A program made the translations under genes and the position numbers. A DNA stretch of 61,153 bases from Nemertoderma westbladi (lineage: Eukaryota > Xenacoelomorpha > Nemertodermatida > Nemertodermatidae): NCBI GenBank assembly GCA_032718475.1, contig JAUCBJ010001349.1, positions 1-61,153 of the forward strand, read 5' to 3'. Below the pieces are notes generated by a model, which saw only the letters and a program-made list of their open reading frames with translations, did no database searches and was not told the origin of the DNA. How positions within the stretch are numbered: the first letter of the stretch is position 1; every line of letters begins with the position of its first letter. This document shows positions 40,133 through 50,168 of this stretch, in pieces.

Positions 40133-42055
40133 TACACCCATAGCATTCCGCACTTCAGGCACTGTACTTGAATGGGTTAAGACAAGGTTGAGGCGATGAT
40201 TGCAGCAGTGGATCGTGTCCGCCAATAATGGATTAGCTTCCTTTATAATCGTTGAACAACCTTTAAAACGTGCCATCATCGCCGATGCGCCATCATAACC
40301 TTGACCTCGACAAAGTTCCATGGACAGTCCAATTGCTTTGACTTTATCCATCAGCAAAGTTGAGAGTCCTTGACCTAATAGAAAATTATCTATTTATTTA
40401 TTTTCATATTATGTAAATTTTATATTAATTATTTATTTTATTTATTATTGAAATTCAATAATAAATAAATGAATAATACAAATTTAAATTTATATAATAA
40501 TATTATTAAGAAAAATAATTATTAAGAATAATAATTATTAAGAATAATAATTATTAAGAATAATAATTATTAAGAATAATAATTATTAAGAATAATAATT
40601 ATTAAGAATAATAATTATTAAGAATAATAATTATTAAGAATAATAATTATTGGATAAATTTAGATTTACTGTCATGGGATTCCATTAATTAATAAAAATA
40701 TCAAAATAACCCCCACCCCTCACCCTCTATCACTATGTCTACTACTAACCTTTAAACAACCACCCCCCCCCCCCCCCCCATTATGTTTACTACTAACCAT
40801 TAAATACCCCCCCCCCATCCTCTATTACTATGTCCAGACATCTACTTCTACTAATAACCATTAAACAACCACCCCCCCCCCCCATACTATTGTGGGATGT
40901 GGTGATTGGCAGGTTGACGCCTGTAGCATTATATAATTAATTAATTAATTGTGAATTATTTCGTGTTTTACAAACCTGATAAATCCAGAGCATGAGCGAA
41001 TCCAATGAATTCCTCATGGATAATCCCTTCATCATCCACATGACGAATGACAATTGTTGCCTGCTCCTTGGTGCTACTATCTGTGGTCTCATCCATACTT
41101 ATCGAGAAGAATTGGTTGCTTCACCATGGCTTTTCACTTGAGCTACATCTTTATCCAATATATCATCAGAAATAACGCTCAGGAGCTCGTTTTGAGTTGT
41201 TTTGCTTATATAGCTGGCATTTCCAGTTGAGCGATTAATCATTATACAGAGGTCCTTATCACCAGCATCCAATCTGAACCGTAGTAAATCCCTAAAAACA
41301 CCCTCACCTGCAACGTGGTTAGTTCCACAATCAACGAGTGGCCCATCATCGAGATGTCCCCTTAGGGGGAGCATGTTTCGGCCACAAAATATTACGGTTT
41401 TGATGATGGGCTCCAGAATTTTGCGGTTCTCTTCCAATTCCTTTCTCCTTTGCTCATCAAGCAAATTTGCAACGCTCTGAGATGGCTGTTCTGCGACTTG
41501 TTGGAACGATTTCATTCGAAGCATTGAATCTAAATGGTAGTTTAGGGTCTGGTGCTCACGAAAGATGTTTATTGCTTTCTTGAACTTACCAAGCGGTTTG
41601 GTGACCAGCGTTCCAAGAGCCTGCTTTCCCCTACCACCTTCCTTCTGACCAAAGAGAACACACGCGATACAAAATGCTCCACCTTTGGCCTCGCTATAAC
41701 GGATCCACGGAAATTGGCCGAACCAGGAGTACTGAAAACTCCGTCGTTGATTTCCTTCAAGGATGGCAGGGTACTTTCTCGTTTTCGGTGGTAACTGCTG
41801 GCGAAGTATGCGGTGACGAATGTTATCTGATATGGGGTGGTCCGTTATGCTGCCGATGTCGTCACAACCTATACATTCTCCGTGGTCCATTATCACGTCC
41901 CCACCTTCAGGGATAATGGATTCCATTGGAGTCTCCATTTCCAAAGCAAATGGTTCAATTGATTGTTCAGGATAGGAAACGGAACCAGAAAAGAAATCAG
42001 TAATTTTAATCTTCTTTACAGTCCGACGCTGATCATACATAATGCAATAAAACAA
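40133..42055 (-). pseudogene. hAT transposase, DUF4371/TTF zinc-finger type, truncated
   Basis: The minus-strand gene begins near 42055 with MYDQRRTVKKIKITDFFSG. A TTF-type zinc-finger region follows at about residues 100-140 (FQYSWFGQFPW...FCIACVLFG) and then a DUF4371-like segment (GTLVTKPLGKFKKAINIF, QVAEQPSQSVANLL, LPLRGHLDDG, ISKTTQNELLSVISDDIL). A frameshift near 41125 breaks the frame before FSISMDETTDSSTKEQATIV. An intron (40975 to 40375; donor TCAG|GTTTGT, acceptor CTATTAG) joins LDLS to GQGLSTLLMDKV, after which GQGYDGASAMMA and HCCNHRLNLVL appear. The gene stops at RNAMGV, where a LINE fragment replaces the C-terminal dimerisation region. It resembles ZMYM1- and THAP12-like hAT relatives. 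Confidence 0.85.
40500..40652 (+). repeat. 16-bp AT tandem repeat in hAT intron
   Basis: About nine copies of ATTAAGAATAATAATT. Nearby in the same intron are C-runs at 40764-40779, around 40808 and around 40871. Confidence 0.9.
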
Positions 42056-42263
42056 AAGGTTAATACAAATAAATATGTGAATGGAAAATATACAATCTGA
42101 AAATGTGCTGGGGTGGCTGAGTGGGTAGAATTAAAGCGCTGCTGTTTGAATAAATGATTTTGAGACTTTTAACATGACATGTAATATTAATATTTTACAA
42201 AGAACGGATAGCCATGACCCAACTACGGTGGCTGAATGCGGCCAATTTTTTCCAGACAAAAAT

Positions 42264-42843
42264 TGTGACGGGATCAGATAGAGGATCCCGGTTTATCCGG
42301 TGGTTAGGTTTATTTACGCGTCCCGCCGTGTGAAAAGAGTTTGTTAGAGTTCCTGTTGTTAATCACTCGGTATGTATATAATATAAAATGGTATAAAGTA
42401 TAAGCACAGTTATAGCGAATGCAGTTAGTAATTGCAGTATACAGACAACATGAATGAATAAACGGCTGAACGGTAATAAAAGTTGCCGTCCTACCCTAAC
42501 TGAACTGGCTAGCTAATGAGTGAATGAATAACACGGTTACTGGTAATATATTGCACCGGTTGGCCGAATTACACTACTCAGCCGATGCCTTCCCCCCATT
42601 GGCTAATAACTCACTTGTCACCCTCATCTCCCTGGGAGTGTTCTCCCCTTGCTGCTGTCACTCTCTCCCTCCCGGAGGTGTAACCTCTGACCCCTGCTGT
42701 GTGTGTTCCCTTGGGGCCAATTGTCCCCGCTTTATTGGGGTGACACGAGGTTGATTGGCAATCAACCTCGTGTTCCCAATATTGCTTAAGGCGCTCTTTC
42801 CCACTTTATGGGGGTTGGTGTGGTGGAATTGAATACGCTCACA
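42264..42843 (+). mobile_element. solo LTR, 580 bp, 5-bp target duplication
   Basis: The unit starts TGTGACGGG and ends GCTCACA (TGTGA...TCACA inverted ends). It is flanked by AAAAT at 42259-42263 and 42844-42848. The intact right arm of the host element shows the uninterrupted sequence AGACAAAAATAATATT, a true empty site. AATAAA words at 42457 and 42475 fit an LTR. A 14-bp-arm hairpin lies at 42743-42773. There is no internal region, so this is a recombination-derived solo LTR of a retrovirus-like (Gypsy or BEL type) element. Confidence 0.85.
42743..42773. repeat. perfect 14-bp-arm hairpin inside solo LTR
   Basis: ACACGAGGTTGATT, a GGC loop, then AATCAACCTCGTGT. It lies near the 3' end of the LTR and could act in transcript folding or end formation, but this is inference. 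Confidence 0.9.
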
Positions 42844-42861
42844 AAAATAATATTTACTTAC

Positions 42862-43117
42862 CGCCGGTCACCCGCGGTCACCGCCGGTCACCCACGGTCA
42901 CCGCCGGTCACCCACGGTCACCGCCGGTCACCCACGGTCACCGCCGGTCACCCGCGGTCACCGCCGGTCACCCGCGGTCACCCCGGTCACCAGCGGTCAC
43001 CCCCAGTCACCCGCGGTCACCCCCGGTCACCCACAGTCACCGCCGGTCACTTGCGGTCACCCCCGGTCACTCGCGGTCACCGCCGGTCACTCGCGGTCAC
43101 CACCGGTCACCCACGGT
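42862..43117 (+). repeat. left-arm 10-bp minisatellite (CGGTCACC type)
   Basis: About 25 units of roughly 10 bp alternate CCGCCGGTCA and CCCGCGGTCA-like variants. It is inverted relative to the array at 48322-48559 and sits just inside the left terminal repeat, about 170 bp upstream of the integrase ATG. Short open frames across it are repeat artefacts. Confidence 0.93.
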
Positions 43118-43285
43118 GAGCGGTTGTAGGCTATAAAAGTACAGTACACCAGTAAGTTGTTTATAAGATTTTATTATTATTCCACGTGTATGCAAGATAC
43201 TTTCCGTTATATATTAAATTTATTACTTGCTTCTATTGTAATTTATAATTATAATTAATTAGATAACTAATTAAGATGGTGCATT

Positions 43286-44435
43286 ATGGATAATGAACAA
43301 GAACAAATGATTGAACGTTTATTCTGGTTGAATTATAACCATAAAGAAATTGCACAGTTTTTACATGGACAATCATCCAGAACAGTACGGAGAAGATTGC
43401 AAGAAATGGGTCTTTCAAAGGTTTTCGACCCTTTAAATTTCAACCACGTTGTTGATTCTATCGAGAAGGAATTTGCCAACAATGGAACGAATTCTGGATA
43501 TCGACAAATGCAATCTACTTTGATGCTTAAATATAAACTGTTCGCTCTGAGAGCACTTGTTGGTGGTGTAATGAAGGCATTAAATCCAAATGCTGTAGTA
43601 ATGCGCTTACATAACAACGTAGTCCGGAGAACTTATATATCAAAGGGCCCCAACTTTATACATCATATAGATGGGTTTGATAAACTAAAGCCCTTTGGTT
43701 TTGCGATTCACGGGGCAATCGATGGGTTTAGTAGAAAACTGTTATGGCTGCGCTGCGGAAAAAGCAATAATGACCCGTTTGTAGTTGCTCAATACTTCGT
43801 TGATGTTATCCTCGAGCTTGGTGGAGTACCAAAGACCATAAGGTCCGATAGAGGTACAGAAAACGTAAATGTAGAACTCTTAAAGCGTTACTTGAACTCA
43901 ATAAACAATGGGGATACACGATCTTCTTTTCTTTACGGGAAAAGCACTCGCAACCAAAGAATCAAAGCATTCTGGAGCAAAATTCCCATTTTAGGAATAT
44001 CAAGCTGGTTGACACACTTGCGTGAGTTGGAAGGCTCAGGTCTATTGGATACTTCGAACTATTTACAGATGGAGATAGTGCGCTTTACATACATGCCATT
44101 ACTCTCGCAAACCTTGTCCGATATACAGTGCAAATGGAATTCTCATAGATTGAGGAAGTGCAGCATCGTATCCCCAGGTGGCAAGCCAGATATTTTGTTT
44201 ACCTACGAGCCGAACTATCTATCTACAGCCGGTGCGTAACGAAGATTTGGAGTTACTCGAAGTGTTTGCATTTGATGACAAGCCATGCTTAGACAGCGTT
44301 CGAGATGTGTGTGAGGACTACTTGAGAGAAAACAACGTTGTAAAGAAGCCTCGCGATTGTGCTTACCTCACTGAATGCAAAAGCACATTCTTGTACTTAA
44401 AAAATTCAATTGTGCGTGATATTGAATTAGTTTGA
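43286..44435 (+). pseudogene. Ginger-like integrase (DDE, rve core)
   Basis: The start at ATG 43286 gives a helix-turn-helix-like N-terminus (YNHKEIAQFLHGQSSRTVRR). Next come SGYRQMQSTLMLKYKL, then GPNFIHHIDGFDKLKPFGFA and HGAIDGFSRKLLWL, the integrase core with Asp129, and VPKTIRSDRGTEN with Asp188. The third acidic residue, expected in the NQRIEAWW motif of this family, is Lys227 here (RNQRIKAFW). The frame shifts near 44200: the C-terminal continuation (LQPVRNEDLELLEVFAFDD to DIELV) is in another frame, ending at 44435. Ginger-type transposons use such integrases for cut-and-paste. This copy should be inactive on two counts. Confidence 0.8.
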
Positions 44436-44667
44436 TTTGAATTTATAATTGTGTTGAATATAAATCCGGATACAAAAGCAAGTAAATCATATGCATTTAT
44501 ATTCAAAACGTTAGGCCTATCCGTTTTTATAAAACTTTAAATTACGGGGGATATAAAGTCCAGGACAAGCAATGTTAATTGATAAATAATTAATTGATAA
44601 AAGTGATAAAACAATTTAAAAATAGATAATTGAATAAATAATATATAATAATAATTATTATTTATTC

Positions 44668-44787
44668 CATGGGAAAAAAAGTAGAACTTTTTTCATTATT
44701 CTCGAGGCATTTTATTTAACGAGCATCAGCGAGGTTAATAAAGGGTGAGAGAATATTGAAAAAAAATGTTCTACGTTTTTTCCCATG
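44668..44787. repeat. fold-back repeat, 20-bp arms
   Basis: The left arm CATGGGAAAAAAAGTAGAAC (44668-44687) and the right arm (44768-44787) are reverse complements with one mismatch and an 80-bp spacer. It may be a small MITE. Confidence 0.8.
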
Positions 44788-45332
44788 TAATACGTAATTT
44801 TATTTACGTAATTTAATTTTAATTTTGCTGGGAGTAAATAGATTTCTGGTAAGAAATAGCTTTCCTGTAAATATAAATAAACATACTGTATTATATGCAG
44901 CACCTACGACGCAGGGAATATTGACGCATGACCCAACGACCACACTCGCAGCCGCAGGACCTAAAGACGCAGGACCTGTACGTAGTGTAATAACGTTTTA
45001 TATTAGTTTTAGGTTAGCCTAGTGTAATTGTGTATTTGTAACCAAGTAACATAAAGGACCCCATTGCCATTGGAAATATTATGTTATGTTATGTTGGACA
45101 ATACCAATATTAATATCATCATATTATGTAATAATTATTAATAATAAGTTTTCTATTTGTTTACTATAAGTTTTATTTTCGGTACGAATGATTTGAAGTG
45201 GCTAGAATAAGTAAGTAAATAATAAAGTAAGTAAATAAGTAAGTAAAGTAAGTATATGTTAAAAAAATATATAAATTTTGATAATAATTTAACAAACTAA
45301 TTGGCAACTATCAAACTACTTAGGAAACTGGT

Positions 45333-45430
45333 AATTCCGGTAAAATTCCGGCCGGAATTGACCCCATTCCGACCGGAACCGGAATCGGGCAAAAACCGCC
45401 GGAATTCCGGCCGGAACGGAATTCCGGGAC
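45333..45430. repeat. GGAATTCCGGCC-type palindromic block
   Basis: Repeated CCGGAATT, GGCCGGAATT and GACCGGAACC words produce many overlapping palindromes. On the minus strand the block begins TAGGGATGTCCCGG, similar to hAT-type termini, so it may be one end of a decayed MITE. Confidence 0.55.
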
Positions 45431-45887
45431 ATCCCTAATTAAAACTATTGTTTGAGTCAGAATTATTAATTTCACTTTCAAAGTAAAGTCCCAGGTGAGT
45501 ACTATGATACTGAAGTATTACATCAGATTTACCCCCCCCCCCCCCCCCCCCCCATGGAGTTTGTGATCATTTGATTGAAAATGTATAGAGCAGGAAATAA
45601 GTTGTATTTTGATGTACTTTATACAGCGAGAGAACTTAACATGGCGGAAGATAATTAAGATATTTCCAATAACAATTTTGAACGATGAGAAATAAAATAT
45701 TAACACAAATAAACACTACTAACACTATTTAGAAGACTATTATAAACAATAATGGTTTGCCTGACTAATAATTCACTGACGGCATTGCAATTCAGTTCAA
45801 TTAATGACTAATTCAATTAAACGTTAAGTTCAATAATAATAATATACAATAATGAGTAGCTCGAGATATATAAATCGTATTGCAGGT

Positions 45888-47958
45888 TTAGGGAAGGCCG
45901 AATCCGACAGCGCGAAGGATATCTTCAGAAATGCGACTGCAAAACGTTGCAGTGCTACCAACTAAATAGCGATCGTTGATAGGAAATTTGATACTGAGGG
46001 CACACGTATCAGCTGATAAACGACGGTCGGGTTGATTAGATCGGTAAAATTCAAGCTTGCCCTTGAAGTTGGAGAATCTTGACCCTGAACCGAACTGAAG
46101 AATGTCCCCTAACCGCAATACCTTCTCTTCCACAATATCATTTTCTAGATTCAAAATGTCGCATCTCATATTTCCCTTAGAAACTTTAGTCAGAAATTGG
46201 CCAAATTTAAAAACAATTTCGTGTTGTTTTTCACGTTCCTTTGAACGGGCATCTCCTTCATAGTGTGGAACAAAACAACCTTTGACATCTTCAATTGTCA
46301 CATCTTGAAAGATCAGTTCATTCAAAGCATTAGCCGGTCGTTCTTTCATTATTGACAGCACTCCAAACGATTTCAAACCCTCCCGAAACATAGAAACTTC
46401 TTCACAAACACTACTTACAACAATGTGCTTAGAAAGAATTTCCACAACATAATCTTTATCTTTAAATTCGAATGAGGCTGATGTCAGTCCCATATCGAAG
46501 CGTTCTGGGAAGTTACGTATTGCTGTGCGGAAAGAAACTTCATCGGTCGATGTTTCAATAAGCCCCACCTTGATCTTAACATCTTGCTCCTCATTGGGGA
46601 TTTCGCTTATAGAGACTTTGTGTGGTATAGATAGCACAGCCTTTGCAACAGATTGACACAAAAAATGCGGTCCAGGGAGGCCGTTTAAAAGTGCTAATGC
46701 CAGTCATCATGCCCAATTGACGAAAACGTCCCAAGGCCTCAATATTGTGCCGGAACGTGAAATATGGATAGGAACCTCGAAATAACAAACCTCCTTGATC
46801 CTTAAAAAACATTGTAAATAACTCGCGTGTCAAACCACCAGTGTCAAGTCCCTCTTCCTCAAGGAACTTAGCCATCACCCTAGGGCTAGCAATTTCAACA
46901 TCGATTTCATCTAGAATGTCAAAAACGCTTTCTACAACCCTACTCCGAGGAACTTCAAAACAAGTGTAATAAGAACTTTGTCGTGTGAGCTTGGAATAAG
47001 CATTGTCTAAAAGAACACCCAAGGAATTATCACTAGAATCGCCAATAGTGTTATCATCATCACTGCCAATCGATATGTAATTATCGACGTTAATAACATC
47101 CACATGTTCAGAGGCCAGAGGGTCCAAATTTTCAGCAGGGATTATTGTAACCGATGGTGGCTCGATGGATGCGCTAAAAAAATCATCCACATTGAAATCT
47201 CCCGGCTCGTTATTGTTAGAATAATTTTCAAATACGTCAATGACATTAGCTGATGTAGAAGGGGAACCAACAACAACTTGATTGCGCTCCAAGATTTCAA
47301 CCATTTCACTATCATTCGTAGGTGAGTATCCGACTTGAGGGTAAATGCCTTCCATTGAACTAAGTTTTGCATGGAAACATATTTTAGGTGTTCCGACGAT
47401 GCATTTGCTTTGTATATATTCCTTCAATGTCTTGAACGCTTCCGAAAGTTCGCCACTGGATGACCACAAAGAATAACTATAGCTATTTACATCAGTTGGT
47501 AATGCATAATTATCTAACGCCATACACTTGTTATCAACGAAAATCTTTGCTCTTAGTATTTCGACGACAGAAGATAATGAGTCATTTAAAGGTAGCCTTA
47601 ATTTAAGGGCATTTGATTCACCAAGCGGTTTTTTCACTTGGAAATAACCCGCTCCACTGTCTACTTTAACACGAACTTCTACCACATTCCACGAGTTTTT
47701 TATCTTGCGAGTGGGATTAGGGGTTTGACTTAATTGGCGACGATCGGGCATTCTGGTGGATCCCGTAGCTCGGATAGGTGTAGTGGAAACCTTTTCGATA
47801 GAATGGTTCGATCGTTCATCCAAACAACCTTCGAACTCTATTGTTTCTTTATTAATATCGAAAATCTTGTTATTAATATCGTGGCGCAAATTGCTAAGTA
47901 AAGTTCTTCTTAGTTCACTAATTGGTTTGCAACCAGAAGGCCTATTAAACTCTGCCAT
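45888..47958 (-). pseudogene. HECT-domain E3 ubiquitin ligase encoded by the element
   Basis: The minus-strand ATG at 47958 opens a 455-codon frame. It has a variable N-terminal half of unknown fold, an acidic segment after VDVINVDNYISIGSD (about residues 286-300), then the HECT N-lobe (VESVFDILDEIDVEIASPRV, GLDTGGLTRELFTMFFKDQG). The frame is lost near 46660 by a small indel. A second frame carries on from GPHFLCQSVAKAV-like sequence to the C-lobe (LRLGDILQFGSGSRF) and RRLSADTCALSIKFP, where Cys is the expected ubiquitin-accepting residue. The stop lies near 45888. It resembles G2E3-like HECT proteins. HECT ligases pass ubiquitin from E2 to substrates; the substrate here is unknown. An unrecognised intron is a less likely explanation for the frame change. 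Confidence 0.8.
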
Positions 47959-47987
47959 CTCCTCACAACGCTGAACGAACTGAAAGG

Positions 47988-48091
47988 GGTATAACTTTTC
48001 GCCATATCCTGATATCCGTATGTCAGTATGTGTACATGTAGGTGATATCCATATGTATGGAATTAATGCGGATATGGCGAAAAGTTATACC
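47988..48091. repeat. perfect 22-bp inverted repeat upstream of the HECT start
   Basis: The arms at 47988-48009 and 48070-48091 are exact reverse complements, starting GGTATAACTTTTCGCC, with a 60-bp spacer. The repeat lies 30 bp upstream of the HECT ATG, in its leader or promoter. It could be a small MITE or a hairpin in the transcript. Confidence 0.9.
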
Positions 48092-48321
48092 TAACCCAAC
48101 TGAAAAGTACCGGTACTGTAATCGTAATCATAAATCATGTAGGGCCTACATGTACTACTGTCTGACAGCAGGAATACAGGACTGACTGACTGAAGGAGTA
48201 ATCAAGTCATTGCCTACACCAACCCACTTGTGTTGAAATGCAACACAGTACTGCAATACCCTGCTAGCAGTAGGCCTACATAGTACATACAATTTCAAAT
48301 TTCCCTCCTGATTAAAATTGT

Positions 48322-48559
48322 ACCGCGGGTGACCGGGGGTGACCGCGGGTGACCGGCGGTGACCGTGGGTGACCGGCGGTGACCGCGGGTGACCATCGGT
48401 GACCGCGGGTGACCGCGGGTGACCGGCGGTGACCGCGGGTGACCGGCGGTGACCGCGGGTGACCACGGGTGACCGGCGGTGACCGCGGGTGACCGCGGGT
48501 GACCGGCGGTGACCGCGGGTGACCGCGGGTGACCAGCGGTGACCGCGGGTGACCAACGG
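48322..48559 (-). repeat. right-arm 10-bp minisatellite (GGTGACCG type)
   Basis: About 24 units of 10 bp (GACCGCGGGT and GACCGGCGGT variants) form the inverted counterpart of 42862-43117, just inside the right terminal repeat. Confidence 0.93.
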
Positions 48560-48620
48560 TAAGTAAATATTATTTTTGTCTGTGGAAAAAATTGGCCGCA
48601 TTCAGCCACCGTAGTTAGGG

Positions 48621-49299
48621 GTGTCCCTTCTTATCTAAAATTACACTTTATTACGGGCAAGGTGTTATATATTATAATACACCTTGTTGTATGCCTAAGT
48701 AATGGGACTGTGTGGCAGACTTAAAAATGAAAGTTTTTATTATACATTACCGGTTGTATTCTCTGTCAGTTACTTTACTGCATTGCAGTACCGGTAGGCC
48801 TATTGGTACCATTGTAGTTTGTTTATTTAAGTAGAACTACCAGTTGGTTAAAACGCCATTGATACAAACCAATAACAAACAACCTAACAGATAACTGAAT
48901 ACATAATATTATTAAGCTAATTGCTGGTTTATTAGTTTATTTTTATGTTACATTTACCGGAACCAAACCGCACCTAAAACTATCCGACTACAGGGACTAT
49001 GTTGTAATGGTCTATATTCTGATACCCCTATTAGACTAATTTAAATTTCGTTCCCATGGTACCCAATATTGGCAGGAGGCAGTGAAGGTAATGTTCAGTT
49101 AATCCGCATCATATCGGTAAGTAAATTATTAATTAAATATAAATTAAAGAATAATAATTAATGTAATTTAATTCATTTAAGTGTTATAGGCATGATTATT
49201 ACTTGATTATGGTACTGGTACAGTACTGAATTAGACCATAGTGCCTACAGCTTAACTTAATTTAACGTGTTTTAATAAAATAGGCTCTATTAATTAATT
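48621..49299. other. AT-rich non-genic stretch
   Basis: No gene is recognised. It separates the integrase/HECT element from the WD40 exon, and may be part of an intron of that gene since the exon's donor points into it. Confidence 0.5.
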
Positions 49300-50168
49300 A
49301 CCTGTAATAATATGCCGGTCATCTTTACAGAAATCGACAGCATCGATGCTGCTCCCAGTTCCTTCAATCCGGTTGATAACCTCCCCAGTTACAGAATTTA
49401 GAATATAAATCAACCCGTTCACCCCAACAGCAGCGATTCTGGATCCGTTCGGACTCAATACGATCCACAGGACCCCAGGAGTTGCTTCCTGTCTCCACAA
49501 GGTCTCCCCTGCACCAACAACGAAGCGATGGATCCCTCCTCTCCCATCTACCGACACCACTGACTCCCCATCCGGACCCCAACCCAGACTCCAGACCCCC
49601 CACTGTGCCCCCGGTATTGATACAACATCTCCCGGGTTCCGGTCACCCAAACTTTTACTGTTCCATCCTCCGAACAGCTGGCCAACCGGGACCCGTTCGA
49701 GTCGAACCGAATACAGTTAACCGGCCCAGAATGCCCCACCCAGTTCGTTACCTTATATTTCCTCCCAGTTATTGATATAATAGAAATCCCCCCGTCGGAC
49801 CCACAAGTTGCCATGACGTCCCGGTTGGAGGGATTTATATCTATTCCCTCCCTCCATCTACCCACCCCCCACCAACCACTAACTCCTCCCCGGTACCTCC
49901 ACTACGACCCTCCAACCGGTCGCTTCCCGCTCCCAGACAGTCACCGACCCCCCCACCCAGGTTCCCGAGGCAACGCGGTTCCCGTCCGTAGAAACCGCGA
50001 CTCTCCAGTAATCGTTAGAACCTCCGGATCCCGGTAGATCTTCCTTTTTGTAGAGAGTTGTTGAGTTTATGATACAGGGGAGGTTGTTAGACACAAAGAC
50101 AACCTCCTCGGTACCCGGGATCATTTTGAGTTCCTCGATCGGCGCCATTGTTAGGGGGATTATTGAAT
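49300..50168 (-). pseudogene. WD40-repeat protein exon with two frame changes
   Basis: On the minus strand an acceptor-like CTTTATTTTATCTTTTAG precedes an exon that reads MAPIEELKMIPGTEEVVFVS then DYWRVAVSTDGNRVASGTWV, VTVWERE. In a second frame it reads GIDINPSNRDVMATCGSDGG, GHSGPVNCIRFDSNGSRLAS and GTVKVWV. In a third it reads SLGWGPDGESVVSVDGRGG, WIVLSPNGSRIAAV and IDAVDFCKDDRHIITG, followed by a donor (ACAG|GTAATT). These are four to five WD40 blades. Frame changes near 49870 and 49600 fall at G/C homopolymers, so they may be assembly errors rather than real mutations. WD40 proteins are scaffolds; no specific function can be named. The frame before the ATG is open, so upstream coding exons are possible. 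Confidence 0.7.

Larger units (their letters stand above)
44436..45887. other. region between integrase and HECT genes
   Basis: No gene is seen. It contains a fold-back repeat (44668-44787), AAGTA microsatellites (45208-45255), a GGAATTCCGG-rich palindromic block (45333-45430) ending GGGACATCCCTAATTA, which resembles a hAT-type end, and 22 C residues at 45532-45553. The interior of the element has therefore collected smaller insertions. Confidence 0.55.
42217..48620. mobile_element. integrase + HECT element bounded by inverted repeats with minisatellites
   Basis: The left outer end reads AACTACGGTGGCTGAATGCG then GCCAATTTTTTCC; the right outer end is its reverse complement (48584-48616). Inward from each comes CAGACAAAAATAATATTTAC then TTACCG (continuous at right, split by a solo LTR at left), then a 10-bp CGGTCACC-type array (42862-43117 and 48322-48559, inverted). 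Between the arms lie an integrase gene reading right and a HECT gene reading left, convergent and about 1.5 kb apart. The ends thus define one element of 6.4 kb, or 5.8 kb without the LTR. I see no clear target duplication. Both genes are damaged, so this copy is inactive. Confidence 0.8.

Noticed and set aside
42107-42175. tRNA gene suggested by a perfect box A (TGGCTGAGTGGG)
   Set aside because: No box B at the right distance and no acceptor or T-arm pairing; at most a decayed SINE head.
42259-42848. Reading the insertion in the left arm as a hAT element with an 8-bp ACAAAAAT duplication
   Set aside because: The extra three bases (ACA) are better explained as the LTR end TCACA; TGTGA...TCACA ends and the 5-bp AAAAT duplication fit an LTR, and the resulting internal ends lack hAT inverted repeats.
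42524-43119. ORFs across the solo LTR and the CGGTCACC array
   Set aside because: The first lies in the LTR and the second translates a 10-bp minisatellite; neither shows a protein domain.
48155-48609. ORFs reading RSPAVTRGH-type repeats
   Set aside because: Minisatellite translation in the right arm of the integrase/HECT element.
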